7,661 nucleotides of DNA from Candidatus Pelagibacter sp. (GTDB lineage: Bacteria; Pseudomonadota; Alphaproteobacteria; Pelagibacterales; Pelagibacteraceae): NCBI GenBank assembly GCA_013204495.1, contig JABMNQ010000045.1, positions 1 through 7,661 of the forward strand. Reading direction: 5' to 3'. The translations under genes were made by a program, and so were the position numbers. Within the stretch, counting starts at the first letter, position 1, and every line of letters begins with the position of its first letter. The notes below the pieces were generated by a model. That model did no database searches and had not been told where the DNA came from. It was given only the letters and a program-made list of their open reading frames with translations. This document shows, piece by piece, positions 1 to 5,677 of the stretch.

Positions 1-49
1 AGATATAGCTATTGTTAATTATAAAATTGCAAAAATAGAAAAAAAAATA
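1..49 (+). repeat. Left arm of an inverted repeat (hydantoinase codons 21-36)
   Basis: Bases 1-49 are the reverse complement of 1607-1655, with one mismatch in 49 (base 21 against 1635, changing Tyr to Ser). Position p pairs with 1656-p. The arm is cut by the left window edge and should continue outward through the start codon, because the right arm continues to at least 1714. It ends sharply after base 49: bases 50 and 51 no longer pair. Confidence 0.93.
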
Positions 50-1357
50 GATGAGTCAAAATCTTTTAAAACGATTAGTGCTCAAAATTTATTAGCATTA
101 CCTGGTGGAATAGATAGTCATGTTCATATATCGCAACCATCAGGCCCAGATGTTGAAATGGCAGATGATTTTACATCCGCAACTAAAGCCGCAGCCGCAG
201 GTGGAAATACTTTTGTTATACCTTTTGCTCTTCAAAATAGAGGAGATTCTATTAGATCGGTCGTTCAGAATTATCATAAATTAGCAAATGGTAATTGTTA
301 TATAGATTATGCTTTTCATTTAATTATTTCGGATGTCAATCCTAAAATTCTCGGACAAGAATTACCAGCTTTAATTAAAGACGGTTACACATCATTAAAA
401 ATATTTATGACGTATGATGATTTGGTGCTTCAAGATTTGGAAATTCTTAACATTATGAAAACTGCTAAAGAGCATAAAGCATTAGTTATGGTTCATGCCG
501 AAGGTTACGATGCTATCAGGTTTTTAACTGGTGAAGCTGAAAGAAAAGGAAATACCGCTCCTTATTATCATGCGGAAACTAGGCCAGATATTGTTGAAAG
601 AGAAGCTGTACATCGAGCTATCAGTCATGCAGAAATTGTTGGAGTTCCATTAATGATCGTGCATGTCTCTTCTGAGATTGCTTTAGAGCAGATTAGATGG
701 GCTAAGGAAAAAAGAAAGCTCCCTATTTATGCAGAAACTTGCACTCAATATATCACGCTAACGAAAGATGACTTGAAAGGACTAAATATGGATATGTCTG
801 GAGCGAAATATGTTTGCAGCCCTCCACCAAGAGATGAACAATCTCAAAAAGCTATTTGGAAAGGTCTGCAAGAAAATGTGTTTAGCGTATTTTCAAGTGA
901 TCACTGTCCATTTAAATATAATGACATCAAAGGCAAGCTTAATCCTAAAGCAAAAACTTCATTTAGGTGGGTACCAAATGGTATTCCAGGAATTGAAACA
1001 AGACTTCCTATTTTCTTTTCAGAAGGAGTTTCCAAAAATAGAATTTCCATCAAACAATTTGTTGAACTAACCTCCACTAATCACGCTAAAATTTATGGTT
1101 TGTGGCCCCAAAAAGGAGCCATCGAGGTAGGATTTGATGCTGATATTGTTTTATGGGATCCAAAAAAGAAAGTTACTATCTCCCAAAAAAATTTACATCA
1201 TGGCGCCGATTATACTCCATGGGAGGGATTTGAGGTTACGGGAGTTCCAGTCACCACTATTTCAAATGGGATAGTGGTTTATTCTGAAGGACAATTTTTA
1301 ACAGAGCCTAAAGGCAAATTTGTACATAGAGGCATTTCCTCCTTAATTGAGAGTTAA
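2..1357 (+). CDS. hydA: Dihydropyrimidinase / D-hydantoinase, 5'-truncated by window edge
   Basis: Cyclic-amide hydrolase of the amidohydrolase superfamily: cytoplasmic, binuclear-metal ring opening of dihydropyrimidines or 5-substituted hydantoins to N-carbamoyl amino acids. The frame is open from base 2, and the ATG at 158 is internal because the metal motif PGGIDSHVH lies before it. There are 451 visible residues. A duplicated copy of the 5' end (1714-1607, minus) shows about 20 residues are missing, giving ~471 aa, normal for the family. In that full numbering the expected ligands are all present with family spacing: H60 and H62, the lysine to be carboxylated K153 (in SLKIFMTYDD), H185 (VHAEGYD), H241 (IVHVSS) and D320 (SSDHCPF). 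The substrate loop CSPPPRDE and NGIPGIETRLP also match. The exact substrate (dihydrouracil, hydantoin or another cyclic ureide) cannot be read from sequence. Its stop overlaps the start of a racemase remnant. Confidence 0.95.
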   Translation, partial: DIAIVNYKIAKIEKKIDESKSFKTISAQNLLALPGGIDSHVHISQPSGPDVEMADDFTSATKAAAAGGNTFVIPFALQNRGDSIRSVVQNYHKLANGNCYIDYAFHLIISDVNPKILGQELPALIKDGYTSLKIFMTYDDLVLQDLEILNIMKTAKEHKALVMVHAEGYDAIRFLTGEAERKGNTAPYYHAETRPDIVEREAVHRAISHAEIVGVPLMIVHVSSEIALEQIRWAKEKRKLPIYAETCTQYITLTKDDLKGLNMDMSGAKYVCSPPPRDEQSQKAIWKGLQENVFSVFSSDHCPFKYNDIKGKLNPKAKTSFRWVPNGIPGIETRLPIFFSEGVSKNRISIKQFVELTSTNHAKIYGLWPQKGAIEVGFDADIVLWDPKKKVTISQKNLHHGADYTPWEGFEVTGVPVTTISNGIVVYSEGQFLTEPKGKFVHRGISSLIES

Positions 1358-1422
1358 TGAAAACTCTTATATTAAATGCAAATTCGGATAAAAAAATTAA
1401 CCATATTATTTTAGCCAGGTTA
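1357..1422 (+). pseudogene. N-terminal remnant of a probable hydantoin / Asp-Glu racemase
   Basis: An ATG overlaps the hydantoinase stop as TAATG (1355-1359), a typical translational-coupling junction. It reads MKTLILNANSDKKINHI..., resembling the MKxLxxNPNS/T start of hydantoin and Asp/Glu racemases, whose N-terminal Asn-containing strand-loop lines the active site. A hydantoin racemase is a natural partner of a hydantoinase. Racemase-like sequence stops at about codon 22, where the A-rich direct repeat begins at 1422. The frame then ends at 1449 after only 30 residues, against roughly 220-250 aa for an intact enzyme. This is therefore a severed stub. The family call rests on about 20 residues plus context and is tentative. 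It could also be a chance short frame. Confidence 0.45.
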
Positions 1423-1525
1423 AAAAAAATTTATTCAAATAAATTTTAAGTAAAAGCAAGTTTAAGAAAAATTAATGAAAAAAATATCTTCAAATTTTTT
1501 AGGATTTTTACTTGCAGTCCTTGCT
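1422..1525 (+). repeat. Direct repeat copy A (DMT permease start plus upstream leader)
   Basis: Matches 6981-7083. The core 1460-1525 against 7018-7083 aligns without gaps at 63 of 66 bases. The A/T-rich segment upstream (1422-1459) aligns more loosely with small gaps. The repeat includes the ATG at 1475 and the first 17 codons of a permease fragment. Its two copies lie 5,558 bp apart and flank the cyclase-amidase-TRAP cassette. Confidence 0.85.
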
Positions 1526-1617
1526 TATTTTTTTTTAGTCCTAATGGATTCTTATGCCAAGTATTTATCAGATTATTTGAAAATACAAGAAATTGCATTG
1601 GGTAGATATTTTTTTTT
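1475..1617 (+). pseudogene. EamA/DMT-type permease, N-terminal fragment (copy A)
   Basis: The frame starts MKKISSNFLGFLLAVLAYFF and continues LVLMDSYAKYLSDYLKIQEI then ALGRYFF. This pattern (hydrophobic first helix, polar D/K turn, then an ALGR-type start of the second helix) is that of ten-helix drug/metabolite transporters of the EamA family, which export amino acids or related metabolites. Only about 45 of the usual ~290-300 residues are present. At the T-run 1609-1617 the sequence switches to the reverse complement of the hydantoinase gene, and the frame stops at 1657 after 60 residues with a nonsense tail. No Shine-Dalgarno sequence is visible upstream. It is a dead fragment; the family call is fairly confident, any transported substrate unknown. 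Confidence 0.7.
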
Positions 1618-1655
1618 CTATTTTTGCAATTTTAGAATTAACAATAGCTATATCT
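1607..1655 (-). repeat. Right arm of the inverted repeat
   Basis: Reverse complement of bases 1-49, 48 of 49 identical. The homologous tract presumably extends to 1714 or beyond, into the promoter of the duplicated gene start, but its partner lies outside the window. The two arms enclose a 1.55-kb spacer (50-1606) carrying the hydantoinase body and the racemase and permease stubs. Confidence 0.93.
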
Positions 1656-1714
1656 AATTTTTGTACCTCATCTTTATAAAAAACTTCAGCATTTTTAATT
1701 AATAAATCGTACAT
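1607..1714 (-). pseudogene. Inverted copy of the hydantoinase 5' end (36 codons)
   Basis: Read on the minus strand from the ATG at 1714-1712, the sequence is MYDLLIKNAEVFYKDEVQ, then KL, then DIAIVNSKIAKIEKKI. The last 16 codons match the first visible hydantoinase codons at 2-49 with one substitution (Ser for Tyr). The first 20 codons look like a normal hydantoinase N-terminus (YDLLIKNAEV...) and therefore predict the start lying just left of the window. Homology ends at 1607 within a T-run that is shared with the DMT fragment. After that the minus-strand frame enters unrelated antisense DMT sequence, so it encodes no enzyme. It is a duplicated, inverted gene start facing away from the cyclase gene. 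Confidence 0.9.
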
Positions 1715-1806
1715 AATTTTTATTTATTATATTAACACGACTTTATTTAAAATAGACTATATTTTTATTGCAAACAACTAACAGTTAACTTAAATTAAAA
1801 TAATAC
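1715..1806. promoter_or_regulatory. Intergenic region upstream of the cyclase cassette; possible divergent promoters
   Basis: This A/T-rich gap separates the inverted hydantoinase start (minus) from the cyclase start (plus). On the minus strand 1731-1726 reads a perfect TATAAT, 11 bp before the duplicated ATG, without a convincing -35. On the plus strand TTGCAA (1768-1773) and TAAATT (1791-1796) are 17 bp apart, each 4 of 6 to consensus, which would give a very short leader for the gene at 1807; no Shine-Dalgarno sequence precedes that ATG. An inverted pair AAAATA/TATTTT (1749-1754, 1760-1765) might be an operator. In DNA this A/T-rich such matches arise easily by chance. Confidence 0.3.
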
Positions 1807-2502
1807 ATGACAAAAATTGTTGATCTTAGCCTTCCACTTGAAGATGGTCTTCCAGCGCTAGGCAGACTAGCGAGGCCAGTAATAGTTCCTCACACAACAC
1901 ATGAACAATCGAAAAAGTATAAACAAGGAACTCCCGACGATCTTTTAACTTTTACAACTTGTTATATGAGTATGTTGGATCATACAGGTACACATATTGA
2001 TTCTTTTTTTCACAATAATCCTGAAGGCTTGTCAGTTGATGAAATGCCAATTGAAATGTTTATGGGAAAAGCTGTTTGTCTAGACCTAAGACATATTCCT
2101 GACAGAGGAATTATTACTAGAAAAGATATGGAAGATGCTGAAAAAAAATCTAATGTAGCAGTAGATAATCATATAGTTTTATTGTGTACTGGTCTCAATA
2201 AAAGACATTGGCCTAAAGATAGTATTGTTTTCAATAATCCCCAGGTATCTGCTGATGCTACTAAATGGTTATATGAAAAAAAATCAAAAGTGCATGGTGT
2301 AGAGGGTCCCTCAACGGATATTGTTGATGAAAATATATTTGAAAACCATAGATTATGTAGAGATTTGGGGATGGTTCACTATGAATGGCTCTGGAATCTG
2401 GAAGAAGTTTTGGGAGTTGGCGAATTCAGATTTCAAGGAATTCCATTACGAATTAAAAAAGGCTCAGGATCTCCGGTAAGAGCACTTGCTTTTTTAGATT
2501 AG
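1807..2502 (+). CDS. Cyclase family protein (kynurenine formamidase / isatin hydrolase-like metal hydrolase)
   Basis: A 231-aa hydrolase of the cyclase fold (PF04199; KynB and isatin hydrolase are relatives), which use Mn or Zn to cleave amide or lactam C-N bonds in the cytoplasm. Signature HxGTHxDxxxH is complete: H59, H63, D65, H69 in DHTGTHIDSFFH. Other family landmarks are the opening IVDLSLPLEDG, VLLCTGLNKRHW (124-135), GVEGPSTD (164-171, where relatives usually have Asp instead of the Glu), NLEEV (197-201) and the C-terminal PLRIKKGSGSPVRALAF. Length is normal. It is the first gene of the cassette: the amidase starts 6 bp after its stop, so the two are probably co-transcribed. The substrate is not determinable. 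Kynurenine formamidase itself is unlikely in the absence of other kynurenine genes nearby. Confidence 0.88.
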   Translation: MTKIVDLSLPLEDGLPALGRLARPVIVPHTTHEQSKKYKQGTPDDLLTFTTCYMSMLDHTGTHIDSFFHNNPEGLSVDEMPIEMFMGKAVCLDLRHIPDRGIITRKDMEDAEKKSNVAVDNHIVLLCTGLNKRHWPKDSIVFNNPQVSADATKWLYEKKSKVHGVEGPSTDIVDENIFENHRLCRDLGMVHYEWLWNLEEVLGVGEFRFQGIPLRIKKGSGSPVRALAFLD

Positions 2503-2508
2503 TATTAG

Positions 2509-3909
2509 ATGTCTAGTCTACGTGACGTTCTATATTTAACATTACGACAACAAATTGCTTTAGTAAAAAATAAGTCAATTTCGTCTTTTGAACTTTGTAA
2601 AGCTTATTTAGATAAAATTCATACAATTAATAAACAATATAATTGTTTTATTAGTATTGATGACAAGGCAGTTTTGAAACAAGCTAGATTCATTGATCGT
2701 AAAATCGTAAATAATAATTTAACTAAATTGCCATTATTGGGAATACCAATTTCAATCAAAGATACAATTCATACCAAGGATATTCCTACTACATTTGGTT
2801 CTATTGTTTATAAAAATTTTATTCCAAAAGAAGATGCTGTTTCAGTTTATAGAATTAAAAAAAAGGGAGGAATTATTTTGGGAAAAACGAACACACCAGA
2901 ATTTGCTTTCGGAGCTGTTTGTGAAAACAAAATATTAGGTGCCACTTTAAATCCTTGGGATTCACATTTGTCATCAGGAGGATCAAGCGGAGGATCGGCA
3001 GCTGCAGTTACACTAGGTGTATCACCTGTTTCTTTAGGAACAGATTATGGAGGTTCTGTGAGGACACCAGCGGCATTTTGTGGATGTGTTGGACTTAGAC
3101 CAACACCAGGAAGAATTCCCAATATTCATAAATATAATGCATGGAAATGGTTATCAACAGAGGGGATTTTGGCAAGAAATGCAAAAGATGCTTTTTATTT
3201 TTTGCAATCAATATCGGGTAGCCATATTTCTGATCCTTTTTCTCACTTTGATCTTTGGCCATCTAAAACTAAAAATATCAAATATGCTTACACACTAAAT
3301 TTTAATGGTGCGTATCAAGTAGATCCCGAAATAAAAAAACTTTGGAATAAAACTATATCTATCTTAAAAAAAAATATATCTCCTTTATCCCAAGCTCAAC
3401 CAGATGTCAGTGAAGCAGACAGAACTTTTAAAACATTGCGATCTTTTAATGCCTGGATGCATTATCAAGAATTTATAAAAAAATATAAAAAAAATTTAAC
3501 AAAAAGTTTTTGCTGGAATGTGGAACAAGGAAAAAAAATAACTTCACTGCAATTAAAAACAGCAGAGTCAAATCAGCATCAAATTTTTAAGAATTTTGCA
3601 CATTTTTTTCAAGAGTATGACATACTGATTATTCCTTCGACTTCAGTTTTGCCTTTTTCTAATGATCAAAAAAATGTTACCAAAATCAATGGCGTTAAAA
3701 CAAATTCGATTATTGATTATCTCGCATGCACATATTTCATATCTTTAGTGGGATTTCCTTGTGTTAGTATTCCTACACCATTTAAATTTAATAATTTGCC
3801 TTTTGGCATTCAGCTTGTAGCAAAACCTTATCATGAGAAATTGCTGATGGAAGTTTCCAACAATTTAGAAAGACATGGTTTTAAATTTTGTCAACCTCAG
3901 ATTGATTAA
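2509..3909 (+). CDS. Amidase-signature (AS) family amidase
   Basis: A 466-aa amidase-signature enzyme, serine hydrolases that release ammonia or amines from amides. The Ser-cisSer-Lys triad is complete and correctly spaced: K84 in PISIKD, cis-Ser S159 in SSGGSSGGSAAA, and nucleophile S183 in GTDYGGSVRTPA (intervals of 75 and 24 residues, as in fatty-acid amide hydrolase). GKTNTPEFA (125-133) and CVGLRPTPGRIP are further family blocks, and VGFPCVSIPTPF with LPFGIQLVAKPYHEKLL close the C-terminal domain. No signal peptide, hence cytoplasmic. Not a clear GatA: no gatC or gatB is adjacent and the gene sits in a catabolic cassette. It follows the cyclase gene by 6 bp, with no clear Shine-Dalgarno sequence. 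Its last codons are duplicated in a tandem repeat running past the stop. The substrate is unknown; an amide product of the upstream cyclase-type hydrolase is a reasonable guess. Confidence 0.92.
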   Translation: MSSLRDVLYLTLRQQIALVKNKSISSFELCKAYLDKIHTINKQYNCFISIDDKAVLKQARFIDRKIVNNNLTKLPLLGIPISIKDTIHTKDIPTTFGSIVYKNFIPKEDAVSVYRIKKKGGIILGKTNTPEFAFGAVCENKILGATLNPWDSHLSSGGSSGGSAAAVTLGVSPVSLGTDYGGSVRTPAAFCGCVGLRPTPGRIPNIHKYNAWKWLSTEGILARNAKDAFYFLQSISGSHISDPFSHFDLWPSKTKNIKYAYTLNFNGAYQVDPEIKKLWNKTISILKKNISPLSQAQPDVSEADRTFKTLRSFNAWMHYQEFIKKYKKNLTKSFCWNVEQGKKITSLQLKTAESNQHQIFKNFAHFFQEYDILIIPSTSVLPFSNDQKNVTKINGVKTNSIIDYLACTYFISLVGFPCVSIPTPFKFNNLPFGIQLVAKPYHEKLLMEVSNNLERHGFKFCQPQID

Positions 3910-3954
3910 TAAATAATTCTTATCAACCTCAGATTGATTAATCAATAATTTTTA
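3891..3954 (+). repeat. 32-bp tandem duplication across the amidase stop
   Basis: Two head-to-tail copies, 3891-3922 and 3923-3954, agree at 30 of 32 bases, with the first 20 identical (TCAACCTCAGATTGATTAAT). Copy 1 encodes the amidase end (CQPQID and stop); copy 2 is non-coding. One of the two differences turns the second copy into a perfect 14-bp palindrome. Confidence 0.93.
3933..3946. promoter_or_regulatory. Palindrome ATTGATTAATCAAT upstream of dctP
   Basis: A perfect 14-bp palindrome in the second tandem copy, 62 bp before the dctP start. It could be a dimeric-regulator operator for the TRAP genes. As RNA it would form only a 5-bp stem, and the following sequence runs through T-rich stretches to a T8 run at 3962-3969, so a weak terminator for the cyclase-amidase transcript is the alternative. 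No functional evidence in sequence distinguishes these. Confidence 0.35.
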
Positions 3955-3998
3955 TTTCCCCTTTTTTTTAAAATTATGTACTATTAATAAAAAAAAAA

Positions 3999-4003
3999 AG
4001 GAG
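3999..4003 (+). promoter_or_regulatory. dctP: Shine-Dalgarno sequence of dctP
   Basis: AGGAG follows a long A-run and is 5 nt from the ATG at 4009. It is the clearest ribosome binding site in the window. The cyclase and amidase starts have none, suggesting higher translation of the binding protein, as is usual for TRAP systems. Confidence 0.8.
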
Positions 4004-4008
4004 ACATA

Positions 4009-5043
4009 ATGAAAATATTAATATCAACTTTTTTATCGCTACTGCTAGCAGTTAATTTAGCTTCTGCAGAAATTAAATTAAATGCTTCAGGTTTGGTTTC
4101 AACTCATAAATACCACGTAGCTTTAGAGAAAGAATTTTATTCAAACTTATCTAAGACGACAGGGTTAAAAATAACAGTCAATTACAATTCTCTTGATGTG
4201 CTTGGCTTGCAAATGAAAGATACTATTAGATTAGTTAGAACAGGTACTTTCGATATCGTTGAGTCAACGGTTGGTGAGATTTCACGAGACGATCCATTTT
4301 TAGGTGGAATTGATTTAATAGGTGTTTCGCCAAATTTATCATCTCTAAAAAAGAGCATAGATGCTTATCGTGATGCATTCAGCAAAAGAGCGGAAGAAAA
4401 ATTCAATGCAAAAATTTTATCTTTATGGCCTTATGGACCACAGGTTTTTTATTGTAAAAAACCAATCACAGGCTTATCCAGCTTGAAAGGCTTGAAAGTA
4501 AGATCATTTACTCCGGCTATGTCCTCTATGATTGAGACAGTAGGTGGTACACCCGTGGCTTTAAGCTTTAAGGAAGTGTATCCTGCTTTACAAAGAGGAG
4601 TTGCAGATTGTGCAATAACATCGCCAACTTCAGGAAATAGTGGAAATTGGCCAGAAGTTACATCACATTATTTCCCATTAGGTATTTCATGGTCTGTACA
4701 GATGCATGCTATGAATTTAGACCGATGGAAAAAACTTTCATCATCAGAACAGGCAGCTTTAACCAAAGCTTTTCAAAATTTAGAGAAAGGTTTTTGGGAT
4801 CTAGCTAAAAAAAACACAGGTGATGCAGATAGTTGTAATGTCGGTGGTAGTGATTGTAAAAATTACAAAAAATTTAACATGAAACTAGTTAAGCCAACTG
4901 CTGCAGATGAAAAACTATTAGCAAAAGCTTCACAAGAAGCAGTTTTGCCAGGATGGGGTAAAACCTGTAATTCTGTATATCCAGATTGTACCAAAGTTTG
5001 GAATGACACAATTGGCAAAGTTCAAGGTTTAAAAATTAACTGA
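4009..5043 (+). CDS. dctP: TRAP transporter substrate-binding protein DctP
   Basis: Periplasmic solute receptor (344 aa) that hands its ligand to the DctQM membrane pair. Residues 1-20 form a Sec signal peptide (MK, hydrophobic core, cleavage after ASA before E21). The DctP core is clear: VRTGTFDIVEST, then LKGLKVRSFTPAMSSMIETV with R165 at the position of the arginine that binds the ligand carboxylate, GGTPVALSFKEVYPALQRG and VADCAITSP. Most TRAP receptors bind organic acids; the ligand here is unknown. Two close cysteine pairs near the C-terminus (C276/C283 and C320/C327) are likely to be disulfides in the periplasm and are not a general DctP feature. It has its own strong ribosome binding site and a 99-bp upstream gap, and a hairpin follows it, which would favour extra receptor over membrane subunits. 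Confidence 0.95.
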   Translation: MKILISTFLSLLLAVNLASAEIKLNASGLVSTHKYHVALEKEFYSNLSKTTGLKITVNYNSLDVLGLQMKDTIRLVRTGTFDIVESTVGEISRDDPFLGGIDLIGVSPNLSSLKKSIDAYRDAFSKRAEEKFNAKILSLWPYGPQVFYCKKPITGLSSLKGLKVRSFTPAMSSMIETVGGTPVALSFKEVYPALQRGVADCAITSPTSGNSGNWPEVTSHYFPLGISWSVQMHAMNLDRWKKLSSSEQAALTKAFQNLEKGFWDLAKKNTGDADSCNVGGSDCKNYKKFNMKLVKPTAADEKLLAKASQEAVLPGWGKTCNSVYPDCTKVWNDTIGKVQGLKIN

Positions 5044-5065
5044 TAAGTTACGTTTAATCTATATT

Positions 5066-5090
5066 AGAGGAGGGGAATTACCCCTCCTTT
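5066..5090 (+). terminator. Hairpin between dctP and dctQ (attenuator/terminator)
   Basis: AGGAGGGG (5068-5075) and CCCCTCCT (5081-5088) form a perfect 8-bp G/C-rich stem around loop AATTA, extended by a G-U and an A-U pair, followed by the T-rich stretch TTCTTTATTT. It is strikingly G/C-rich for this genome. Since dctQ begins only 8 nt beyond the stem, it is probably a partial terminator or an mRNA 3'-end stabiliser that lets some transcripts through to dctQM. The left arm contains an AGGAGG, but it is too far from the ATG and would be buried in the stem. Confidence 0.8.
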
Positions 5091-5098
5091 CTTTATTT

Positions 5099-5677
5099 AT
5101 GATTGATTTAGGTTGGATTTCAAAATTATCAAAATTTTTTTCTTTAGTTTGTGGCTATTTATTATTGGGTCTTTGTTTTTTTATCTTAGCTGAGGTAATT
5201 GCAAGAAAATTTTTTTCTTATTCATTTCAAGGAGTAGATGAAATTGGAGGTTATTTAGTTGCAATATCCGGATCTTTTGCATTTGGCTTTGGTGTTTTAG
5301 AAAAGGCTCATACTCGTATTGATCTTGCTCTAACAAACTTTCCTATTAGCTTGAGAAATTTTTTTAATGTTACCGCTTATATAGCTATCTTTTTAGTTTC
5401 TGCTTTTTTAGCTAAATATTCATATGTAACTTTGTCTGAAAGTATTTTATTCAAAAGCATTTCAGCAACACCTTTAGAAGTTCCTATACGCTATCCACAA
5501 TTTTTTTGGTTTATTGGTTTATCCCTTTTTTCTGTAATTTCTTTTGTAGTTTTAGTTAAAATTATAATTAGTTGGTTTAACAATCCATTCGAGTCGTACA
5601 ATCTTTTTGGTCCAGAAAATTTAAAAGAAGAAATAAATCGTGAATTGAAAGATGCACAAAAAAGGAAAGTTTCTTAA
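5099..5677 (+). CDS. dctQ: TRAP transporter small permease DctQ
   Basis: A 192-aa inner-membrane subunit that pairs with DctM in tripartite ATP-independent periplasmic transport. Four hydrophobic helices are visible at about 13-34, 50-68, 89-110 and 134-158. Family motifs are FQGVDEIGGY (43-52, the usual F-x-x-E-x-x-x-Y region), HTRIDL (71-76) and the P-x-x-x-P-x-x-x-P-rich approach to helix 4 (TPLEVPIRYPQFFW). The basic tail (REL...KRK) is cytoplasmic. Length is at the upper end of normal. The ATG at 5099 comes just after the dctP hairpin with no Shine-Dalgarno sequence in between, so its translation may be weak. The next gene starts immediately after its stop codon, so dctQ and dctM are co-translated. 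Confidence 0.92.
   Translation: MIDLGWISKLSKFFSLVCGYLLLGLCFFILAEVIARKFFSYSFQGVDEIGGYLVAISGSFAFGFGVLEKAHTRIDLALTNFPISLRNFFNVTAYIAIFLVSAFLAKYSYVTLSESILFKSISATPLEVPIRYPQFFWFIGLSLFSVISFVVLVKIIISWFNNPFESYNLFGPENLKEEINRELKDAQKRKVS

Noticed and set aside
810..1070. 86-codon frame on the plus strand
   Set aside because: It overlaps the hydantoinase in another frame, across its substrate loop and SSDHCPF motif, and has no recognisable protein features of its own.
1475..1657. A 60-codon open frame taken as a small membrane-protein gene
   Set aside because: Only the first ~45 codons resemble a permease. The tail is antisense hydantoinase sequence, so it is a chimeric remnant, annotated as a pseudogene.
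3080..3298. 72-codon frame on the plus strand
   Set aside because: Out-of-frame reading of the amidase, starting inside its catalytic block.
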